From Methanospirillum sp. (GTDB lineage: Archaea; Halobacteriota; Methanomicrobia; Methanomicrobiales; Methanospirillaceae): a stretch of 5,607 nt of DNA. Made by a program: the position numbers and the translations under genes. The notes beneath the pieces were generated by a model, which was given only the letters and a program-made list of their open reading frames with translations, was not told where the DNA came from and searched no databases. Positions 1-5,607 of this stretch are shown here, one piece after another (the stretch's first letter is position 1; each line of letters starts with the position of its first letter). The stretch is taken from positions 1 through 5,607 of the forward strand of contig JAQVIE010000100.1 in NCBI GenBank assembly GCA_028695895.1. The letters are read 5' to 3'.

Positions 1-2228
1 GAATCTTCTTCAAGCCACATCCGAGGTCTGACTATCTGAACATACCACCTTGACAGATCCTCAAGGATAAAGTTCATCAAAAGCCTGGTAACACGATGAA
101 GCTGAAATTCTTTCATATCCGTAGAGATCTGTCTTGCTATTGAATTGACTCTTGAGATTATCCACTGGTCAATCTCAGGCATCTCTCTAATAGAACGGAC
201 AATATAATCATCATCATATTTCCCTTCAGTTGTAGAGACTGGAGAAAAACTATCCAGGATCATGTAGGGAAGTGGGAATCTGTATACATTCCACAGGATA
301 TTCATCATCCTGTTCACTGTAGATACCCCGTCCCAGTTAAATTTCAGGTCTTCCCATGGAGCATTGGAAGATAAAATGTAAAGACGAAGAACATCAACCC
401 CGAATTTCTGAACAACTTCTTCAGGAGTCACAACATTACCAAAGCTCTTACTCATCTTTCGTCCATCAGCATCCAGGGCAAAACCATGCATCAGGACGCT
501 TTTATATGGCGAACGATTGAAAGCTATAGTGGAGGCTCCAAGCTGGGAGTAAAACCATCCTCTTGTCTGATCCTGACCTTCGGTGATGAAGTCTGCAGGC
601 CACATCTCATGAAACAGTGCATCATTTCGTGGAAACCCCAGTGTTGCCCAGGATGCCATAGCCGAATCAAACCAGACATCAAAAATATCCTCAACACGTT
701 TCATGATTCCACCACAGGAACATGGAACGGTTATCTCATCTACATATGGCCGGTGAGGATCGGTAAGAGTGCTCCCGGCTGCTTTGTTTAATTCTGTAAC
801 AGTTCCGAAAACCCGGTAAGCCGGGCAGGAGGAACACTGCCAGACAGGGATAGGAATTCCCCAGTATCTTTGTCGGGAAATACACCAGTCACGAGCATCA
901 GAGACAAAATCATAAAATCTTGCATTTCCTGCCCATTCAGGATACCATGAAGTCGCTTTTATCTCTGAAAGCATTTTTTCTTTCATCTTGGGTACAGAGA
1001 TAAACCACTGCTCAGTTGCCCGGTAGATGATTGGAGTCTTACATCGCCAACAATGACCATACCGGTGAGATATTTTCTGTTTTGCCAGAAGATGTTCCCC
1101 AAGATCTTTAAGGATTTTTTCATTTGCATCCCTGACAAACTGTCCTGCATATTCTCCGGCCTCATCTGTATAATAACCTGCACCGTCAACAGGGCAGAAC
1201 ACATCAAGCCCTTTTTCCACGCCAAGCAGGTAGTCATCCCATCCATGCCCTGGTGCAATATGGACCATTCCGGTATTGTCCATCTCAACAAATCCGGCAG
1301 TTACGACTTTATGTTCTATCTGTTTCTGACAGGGAATCAGTTCTGCAAGAGGTGAGTCATATATAATTCCAGCAAGTTCTATTCCACTTTTTTCTGATAA
1401 AATGGAATAATCCTGATATTTTCCTTTTTTTAATACAGGTTCCACAAGATCTTTTGCTATCCAGAGGATCTCTTTATTTCCTGCCTTAATCGCTTCTACC
1501 ATTGCATAAATGAAGTCTTTGTCAACGGCAACTGCAACATTTGCCGGAAGAGTCCAGGGAGTCGTGGTCCAGATGAGAAGATATTCATTGTCAAGACCAT
1601 GTATTGGGAATTTAACAAATATTGACGGGTCCTGTTCATCCCAGTATTCCACTTCTGAATCAGCAATGGCAGTCTCACATCTTGGACACCAGTTTACAAC
1701 ACGATGACCGCGTTCTAATAATCCTTTTTCATCTGCTTTTTTCAGGGTCCACCATGCAGCTTCAATATATTCTGGCATTACAGTCTGGTATGGATCATCA
1801 AAGTCCATCCAGATGCCAAGAGCTTTGAACTGCTCTGACATGATTTCTTTATGACTTAAGGCAAACTGTTTGCATCTTTCAATAAATGCACCTATCCCAA
1901 ATGCCTCAATATCTTTTTTGTTTTCAAAGCCAAGTTCATGCTCAACCCTGACTTCTATAGGAAGGCCGTGCATATCATAACCTGCACGATCGATGACACG
2001 AAGACCATGCATCCGTTTAAACCGGAGAATGCTGTCTTTGAGGATCTTATTCCATGCGGTTCCAAGATGGATATGGCCGGTGGTATAAGGCGGTCCGTCC
2101 ACAAAAAACCAAATTTTTCCATCCCGGTTCTGCTCTTGAACCCTGGTATAAACATCCTCCTCTGTCCAGAATTTCTGAACTGAGGCTTCAATATCCCTGG
2201 GTGTAAAACTGCTGGTAACCTCTTGCAC
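1..2228 (-). CDS. ileS: Isoleucyl-tRNA synthetase, archaeal type (C-terminus cut by left window edge)
   Basis: Cytoplasmic class I aminoacyl-tRNA synthetase that charges tRNA-Ile with isoleucine using ATP. I translated 742 codons from the GTG at 2228 to the window edge. The HIGH-type signature appears as GHIHLG at residues 51-56 and KMSKS at 591-595 (within [10 protein letters not shown]). The CP1 editing domain shows [10 protein letters not shown] at 221-230 and [13 protein letters not shown] at 321-333. Cys pairs that probably bind zinc are C181/C184 (WCPRC), C393/C396 (CWRC), C465/C468 and C503/C505. WFDS (519-522) and GWFYSQL (557-563) are typical of the IleRS catalytic core. The anticodon-binding domain has just begun (about 683 onward). 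Full-length archaeal enzymes are around 1,050 residues, so roughly 300 are missing because of the window edge, not a mutation. GTG is the start because an in-frame TGA lies four codons upstream and a GAGG sits at the right distance. It lies 59 bases after the DUF2207 gene and may be cotranscribed with it. The identification is secure. Confidence 0.97.
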   Translation of the reverse strand, partial: MQEVTSSFTPRDIEASVQKFWTEEDVYTRVQEQNRDGKIWFFVDGPPYTTGHIHLGTAWNKILKDSILRFKRMHGLRVIDRAGYDMHGLPIEVRVEHELGFENKKDIEAFGIGAFIERCKQFALSHKEIMSEQFKALGIWMDFDDPYQTVMPEYIEAAWWTLKKADEKGLLERGHRVVNWCPRCETAIADSEVEYWDEQDPSIFVKFPIHGLDNEYLLIWTTTPWTLPANVAVAVDKDFIYAMVEAIKAGNKEILWIAKDLVEPVLKKGKYQDYSILSEKSGIELAGIIYDSPLAELIPCQKQIEHKVVTAGFVEMDNTGMVHIAPGHGWDDYLLGVEKGLDVFCPVDGAGYYTDEAGEYAGQFVRDANEKILKDLGEHLLAKQKISHRYGHCWRCKTPIIYRATEQWFISVPKMKEKMLSEIKATSWYPEWAGNARFYDFVSDARDWCISRQRYWGIPIPVWQCSSCPAYRVFGTVTELNKAAGSTLTDPHRPYVDEITVPCSCGGIMKRVEDIFDVWFDSAMASWATLGFPRNDALFHEMWPADFITEGQDQTRGWFYSQLGASTIAFNRSPYKSVLMHGFALDADGRKMSKSFGNVVTPEEVVQKFGVDVLRLYILSSNAPWEDLKFNWDGVSTVNRMMNILWNVYRFPLPYMILDSFSPVSTTEGKYDDDYIVRSIREMPEIDQWIISRVNSIARQISTDMKEFQLHRVTRLLMNFILEDLSRWYVQIVRPRMWLEED

Positions 2229-2235
2229 AATATTT

Positions 2236-2239
2236 CCTC
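2236..2239 (-). promoter_or_regulatory. Ribosome binding site of ileS, fixing a GTG start
   Basis: GAGG on the minus strand, followed by a 7-base spacer and the GTG at 2228-2226. An in-frame TGA overlaps this site, so the frame cannot extend further upstream. An out-of-frame TTG lies one base upstream and is not the start. GTG is therefore the only well-placed initiation codon. Confidence 0.75.
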
Positions 2240-2287
2240 AAAAATTCTGTTTATAATTGGTTGCACCATCAGATAGGTGTTTTCACA

Positions 2288-4108
2288 TCACCACCCGCCT
2301 GCACCCCCGCCACCAAAGCCTCCTCCACCGCCAAATCCGCCCCCTCCAAAAGATCCACCTGATCCGGACGAAGGAGGAGAATAATAAAGCATTGGTGAAA
2401 AACCTGTATGAAACAGGGCAGGAGCAAACCATCCTTCAGAAGGGAGGTCAGGAACCTGAATTTTAAGCGATTTAAGCGTTTCAGATACCCGGTCCCCGAC
2501 ACCAAGGGCAGTGCCGTAAACCATCCAGTCTCCCCATATAGAGATATCATCCGGAGAATAACGCTGCATCATTACAGAATCTGAAAGAAATCTTCGAAAT
2601 GATTCCCATTGTAACCTCTCCCGGTAAAAATCTCCTTTCCAGGTGCCAAAGAGAGATATAGGAAATACATATGCAATAATAACCTGAAGAATACAGAGTG
2701 AACTATTGTAAACCGCCTGGCCAAGTAGCATACGGTCACCAGGACCTACAAACATCAAAACAAAAGATATGAAAAAGATTCCAATAGATATTGCAAGAAG
2801 AGGGATGAGACTGGCATGGCCACTTCGAATATAAGAAGAGACCACATGATCCTTCACTCCGGATGGTAAATCATTAAATGATTTTTGGAATTCCATCAGC
2901 TGGGATCTAATAGACGGATTTTTATTGGCATCAGATGCAATACGGGTAAATGTATCATTTGTTACAATTTCATCATCTGATAGAAGAGATAATGTCCGGA
3001 TCACCTGTTTCTCATAACGATCCCCGGTAGTCTTATTTAAAATCCTGATGGAAAAACCCTTCCCAGTCGAGTGTTTTATTGAAAGATTACCACGCCGGTG
3101 AAGATCAATCAGGGTTGCATGAAGTCCTTCCTCTTTGAACTTCTCAGGGTCTCCTGAAAAAACGAGGGAGACCAACCATGGTTTTAATTTTGTATCTGGA
3201 ACAAAGCTCAGGTGCTCAGGTACATCGTATTGTTTTTCACGCCCATACCTGTACCAGATAACAAGGAGAAGAACAGGAATAATAAAAAGGAACAGAACAG
3301 ACAGGAAGGATATTAACCGGTAAAGGGGGTTGATGACAGATAAGTACCATGGATTGGCCTGCCTGGTCTTTTTTTTGACTGAATCTGTGATTGTTCTGAC
3401 TTCTCCATCCAGTAAACTGGTTACAGATGGGTCAATCACCAGCTCAAATCCAAGAGGAATATCTTTTGCAACTGAACCAGTGAGGATATATGATTCATCA
3501 GTTCTGGTCACTGCAAGGTCAGCTGGATGAGGAAAAACTTCATGGACTCCTGATGATGGAAACTCAATTCTGACAGATTCATATGGTACATGTGAAGTGG
3601 CCAGATCAATATTCAGATGGTCATCGTCTGTTCCCCGTTCCACTGGGGGCACAATATCCCAGGAATACGAAATCTGATAACTTCCAGAACCAAAATATCC
3701 AGGTTTAAATGCACCGGCTTCATTTTTCCCTGCCCTGTCGGTTATGATTTTTCGGATACTTCCATCTTCTTTGGTAAGAATAACATCTCCATCAGCGTTT
3801 TTCATGTATCCAATAGTTCCATCAGGGGTTTTCATAGATATGAAACGGATATATGTCCCAAAATGCACATCATCGTATACCGGGCTTTCAAAATTCCTGT
3901 TAAGACTTCTGAACTGATGTGATGCAGATACATCATAAATATATGATTCGTGTAATGAACCATCCCAGGAAAAAGACGCTTCGTATGAGCTTACTTTCAG
4001 ATCAGGTATGAAAGCTGATTGCGCAAATGAGAAAAGAAAAAATCCGAACAGGGAAATTCCAGCTGTTATTAGTAATAAAAGAATAAGATCCTTTTTTTCA
4101 TCCTGCAT
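2288..4108 (-). CDS. DUF2207-family membrane protein with Gly-rich C-terminal tail
   Basis: Complete 606-residue membrane protein; molecular function unknown. Visible layout: a short Lys-rich N-terminus and a hydrophobic signal-anchor helix at about 7-31; an extracytoplasmic domain at about 32-262, opening with the DUF2207-like pattern of a beta strand, DGSL (49-52) and an acidic or aromatic strand; helix 2 at about 264-286, followed by WYRYGR; a cytoplasmic segment at 287-431; helices 3 (432-454) and 4 (468-488); then a cytoplasmic end. The WESFRRFL (501-508) and WMVYGTALGVGDRV (528-541) motifs match the family's conserved 'W..F..fL ... YgtALGvgd' region. The protein ends in a Ser/Gly/Phe-rich tail (581-606), another family hallmark. 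The positive-inside pattern (KK at the N-terminus, RYGR after helix 2, KGDFYRER after helix 4) supports this topology. The ATG start has AGAGG six bases upstream. The gene follows the small Cys-rich gene by 41 bases and precedes ileS by 59. The family call is based on sequence pattern memory, not a search. Confidence 0.88.
   Translation of the reverse strand: MQDEKKDLILLLLITAGISLFGFFLFSFAQSAFIPDLKVSSYEASFSWDGSLHESYIYDVSASHQFRSLNRNFESPVYDDVHFGTYIRFISMKTPDGTIGYMKNADGDVILTKEDGSIRKIITDRAGKNEAGAFKPGYFGSGSYQISYSWDIVPPVERGTDDDHLNIDLATSHVPYESVRIEFPSSGVHEVFPHPADLAVTRTDESYILTGSVAKDIPLGFELVIDPSVTSLLDGEVRTITDSVKKKTRQANPWYLSVINPLYRLISFLSVLFLFIIPVLLLVIWYRYGREKQYDVPEHLSFVPDTKLKPWLVSLVFSGDPEKFKEEGLHATLIDLHRRGNLSIKHSTGKGFSIRILNKTTGDRYEKQVIRTLSLLSDDEIVTNDTFTRIASDANKNPSIRSQLMEFQKSFNDLPSGVKDHVVSSYIRSGHASLIPLLAISIGIFFISFVLMFVGPGDRMLLGQAVYNSSLCILQVIIAYVFPISLFGTWKGDFYRERLQWESFRRFLSDSVMMQRYSPDDISIWGDWMVYGTALGVGDRVSETLKSLKIQVPDLPSEGWFAPALFHTGFSPMLYYSPPSSGSGGSFGGGGFGGGGGFGGGGAGGW
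2291..2368 (-). repeat. Low-complexity Gly/Phe repeat tail of the DUF2207 protein
   Basis: The last 26 codons of the DUF2207 gene encode three Phe-led Gly runs (Phe at residues 587, 592 and 598, each followed by four or five Gly), preceded by Ser/Gly and closed by Ala-Gly-Gly-Trp. Glycine codons make this the most C-rich part of the plus strand in the window. Gly-rich tails are characteristic of DUF2207 and of the unrelated TPM-domain proteins. Their role is not known to me. By topology the tail should be cytoplasmic. Confidence 0.85.
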
Positions 4109-4114
4109 TGCATT

Positions 4115-4119
4115 CCTCT
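4115..4119 (-). promoter_or_regulatory. Ribosome binding site of the DUF2207 gene
   Basis: AGAGG on the minus strand with a 6-base spacer before the ATG at 4108-4106. A second ATG starting at 4113 lies almost on top of the site in another frame, and is too close to the site to be used. Confidence 0.7.
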
Positions 4120-4149
4120 GAATATATGAGTGAAGTTTATATCGATGTA

Positions 4150-4377
4150 TCAGTACCTGACATAATAACAGGACCCGGATTCAAGTTTCTTGCCAGGCGC
4201 AAGATTGCGGAGATAGAGACTGGCATGATCTTCACAGACCACCATTTTACAACAACCAAGTATTTCCATACCTATTGCAGGGTTCCCACAAACCTGACAG
4301 GTTGTTTCATCTCCGTATTGTTTTTCCATACTATTTCTGAACTTTGAAAATATTTGGATGCTTTGATCAGGTATCAC
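4150..4377 (-). CDS. Small Cys-rich, probably zinc-binding protein
   Basis: I do not recognise a named family. The longest frame starts with GTG at 4377 and gives 75 residues. Its Cys/His pattern is C27-x2-C30 (CQVCGNPA), C42-C43, C48-x2-H51 (CEDHA) and a late C70. CxxC plus CxxH would make one complete four-ligand zinc site of treble-clef or B-box-like type; the CC pair and C70 could add a second, incomplete one. There is no membrane segment or signal peptide, so a small cytoplasmic protein is likely, acting through protein or nucleic acid contacts (inference). The GTG overlaps the stop of the upstream membrane-protein gene by 4 bases (GTGA), which favours translational coupling. An internal ATG at 4329 (residue 17) gives a 59-residue form that keeps all Cys and His. 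Neither start has a good Shine-Dalgarno sequence, so the start is uncertain. The 41-base gap after it leads into the DUF2207 gene. Conserved Cys spacing and operon position argue that it is a real gene. Confidence 0.7.
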   Translation of the reverse strand: MIPDQSIQIFSKFRNSMEKQYGDETTCQVCGNPAIGMEILGCCKMVVCEDHASLYLRNLAPGKKLESGSCYYVRY

Positions 4378-5607
4378 TCATCAAATGCATCAGCGCCGAC
4401 ATACTCCCGAACTTTGGTGAGAAAACCAAAAAACCGATCATATTCAGGTTCACCTTTTGCATATTCAATAATGGAACATATTCTAAGAATTTCCTTAATA
4501 GTTTTCTCTTCTGGAAAAGTAAATGACAGGGAACCAGATATAATCTCATTGCTTGTCATGGCATCGCCTTTTCCATAGGTATTTGAAATATACATACGGG
4601 TCGCCTGGCCAAGTAAGGCATAACCCTCTTTCTTTTCGCCGGATTCGTATTTCTTCTTAGCCTGCTTTAACATCTCTAAAACAAGCTGCCGGAGATCTAC
4701 AGGAAACTCATTTACCTCTTCAACATGACTTATCTTTTTGCTGTTAAAGTAATACCACCAGCCAACTCCTGCAAAAAGAACAACAAGGAGAGTAATAAGA
4801 AGTATTCCTATTATCCAAAGCAGGGGAAATTCATCATCCTCTTTCAATATAATTTCTTTAACAGTCCCATTAATCATACGGGCGGTCAATAATGCATTTC
4901 TACCATCAGGGCCCTGGTATTGTTGATTTATGGTTGTTTCATTGGGAATTCTGTTAACAGTTCCTGAAGAAGGAACCATCGAACTGTTACTTAGCTTATC
5001 TTTTAATTCATTCCAGGTGCTGTTCAAACCAAGCTCATGGGGAACGGGTACTTCACCTGTTTTCTCAGCAGTAAGAGAAGAAATTTTACTATCTACTGCC
5101 TTTCCAGTAACTGATACCTTATCTCCTTCTACATTTTCAAAGAATATTTCAACTTCCCCGCTTTCAGGCCCATATGGGATGATTCTTCCTGAGATCTGAT
5201 TATACCCGGCATTTTTCATATCCTTAGACTGTTGCTGTACCAGTGGATCTTTTTCCAGGGAATCTGCCAGCCTCCTTTTATTTTCTTCATTTTGCCTGCT
5301 CTCTTCAATCATCTGCTGCTGTAATGCTGAAGTTGATGCCGGTATCTGGTAATTTTGAATAGATTGATACGGATTTTGAGAAGAGGTAGAAGTTCCTCTG
5401 TTCGTCCCGGAAAAGCTCTGGGACAGGACGTTCTGCATCAGTTGATGCTGCTCCTCTCTCATCTGCAGCATTTCCTGTTCTAACTGGCTGAAAGGACCTA
5501 TCAAAGATGAATAGGGTGTTTTTGTTGCTTCAGATAGAGATGAACGAACAGTTTTCTTATCAGGGAAGAATTTTTTGGGATCCTGAACAAAATAAACGGT
5601 CAGGGGA
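4374..5607 (-). CDS. Single-pass membrane protein with Gln-rich region and DUF4129-like cytoplasmic domain (N-terminus cut by right window edge)
   Basis: The frame is open from the right edge to the TGA at 4376-4374, giving 410 visible residues; I number from the first complete codon (5606-5604). Residues 1-34 read as ordinary protein (TVYFVQDPKKFFPD). Residues 41-115 are rich in Gln, Glu and Ser with heptad-like stretches, probably partly coiled coil. Residues about 121-258 form a beta-rich region that may be two copies of one small fold, with four NxS/T sequons at 195, 207, 222 and 246. A transmembrane helix spans 262-287, with acidic residues before it and NSKK after it, so the N-terminal part should face outside. 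Residues 300-405 are helical and resemble DUF4129: a charged repeat-like helix pair, YALLGQATRMY, TSNE at 351-354 (the family often has T-N-E), and EYAKGEPEYDRF at 381-392. DUF4129 domains usually sit near MoxR, DUF58 or transglutaminase genes in envelope-related clusters; no such gene is in view. A TTG at 5504 is a poor start with no ribosome binding site, so the real start lies beyond the window. The domain call is moderate; the function is unknown. Confidence 0.8.
   Translation of the reverse strand, partial: PLTVYFVQDPKKFFPDKKTVRSSLSEATKTPYSSLIGPFSQLEQEMLQMREEQHQLMQNVLSQSFSGTNRGTSTSSQNPYQSIQNYQIPASTSALQQQMIEESRQNEENKRRLADSLEKDPLVQQQSKDMKNAGYNQISGRIIPYGPESGEVEIFFENVEGDKVSVTGKAVDSKISSLTAEKTGEVPVPHELGLNSTWNELKDKLSNSSMVPSSGTVNRIPNETTINQQYQGPDGRNALLTARMINGTVKEIILKEDDEFPLLWIIGILLITLLVVLFAGVGWWYYFNSKKISHVEEVNEFPVDLRQLVLEMLKQAKKKYESGEKKEGYALLGQATRMYISNTYGKGDAMTSNEIISGSLSFTFPEEKTIKEILRICSIIEYAKGEPEYDRFFGFLTKVREYVGADAFDE

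Noticed and set aside
486..791. Plus-strand open frame of 101 codons
   Set aside because: It lies wholly antisense to ileS codons encoding conserved motifs (KMSKS, GWFYSQL, WFDS) and its translation has no recognisable pattern.
1955..2269. Minus-strand 104-codon frame overlapping the ileS start
   Set aside because: It is out of frame with ileS, which shows unmistakable IleRS motifs from its first 60 residues. The alternative product is a shadow.
2274..2291. Possible hairpin GGTG...CACC after the DUF2207 stop as a terminator
   Set aside because: Only four base pairs with an unstructured loop, and no T tract follows in the direction of transcription.
3617..3922. Plus-strand frame of 101 codons inside the DUF2207 gene
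   Set aside because: Antisense to the extracytoplasmic domain of a complete, well-structured gene; no ribosome binding site and no recognisable protein pattern.
4108..4347. Plus-strand frame of 79 codons opposite the small Cys-rich gene
   Set aside because: The minus-strand frame has an ordered CxxC/CxxH set, a coupling overlap with its upstream gene and operon context. The plus-strand product shows none of these.
4374..4388. ATGAG near the end of the right-edge gene as an alternative start of the small gene
   Set aside because: That ATG reads only three more codons (AGT GAT ACC) before a TGA. The overlapping GTG at 4377 opens the full Cys-rich frame.
5502..5504. TTG as the start of the right-edge membrane-protein gene
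   Set aside because: No Shine-Dalgarno sequence precedes it (TATTCATCT lies upstream), and the frame continues open to the window edge. It would also leave the extracytoplasmic region without an export signal.

Overview
The window comes from an archaeon, most likely a methanogen of the Methanomicrobiales. A Methanospirillum-like genome is my best guess from the style of the sequence, and this is inference only. The evidence is an isoleucyl-tRNA synthetase with archaeal-type signature motifs, short GAGG-type ribosome binding sites with GTG and ATG starts, moderately AT-leaning DNA, and a DUF2207 membrane protein. Every gene I can support lies on the minus strand, so the biological order runs from the right edge to the left edge. 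Both end genes are cut by the window.

Right edge to about 4374: the C-terminal 410 residues of a single-pass membrane protein. It has a Gln-rich, probably coiled-coil stretch, a probable extracytoplasmic region with four N-glycosylation sequons, one transmembrane helix and a cytoplasmic helical domain resembling DUF4129. It overlaps by 4 bases (GTGA) a small gene (4377-4150) for a Cys-rich, probably zinc-binding protein of 75 residues, or 59 if an internal ATG is used. After 41 bases comes a complete 606-residue DUF2207-family membrane protein (4108-2288), with an extracytoplasmic N-terminal domain, four membrane helices and the family's Gly-rich C-terminal tail. After a further 59 bases comes ileS (2228 to the left edge), of which 742 codons are visible.

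The tight same-strand packing, one overlapping junction and lack of visible terminators suggest one transcription unit, in which a housekeeping tRNA synthetase gene follows a small set of envelope or membrane genes. DUF4129-like domains are usually found near MoxR ATPase, DUF58 and transglutaminase genes. The gene set to the right of this window may therefore be part of that kind of system, but nothing in the window proves it.

I see no RNA genes, mobile elements, CRISPR arrays, attachment sites or origins. No stretch over 300 bases lacks a gene. The plus strand carries only antisense shadow reading frames.
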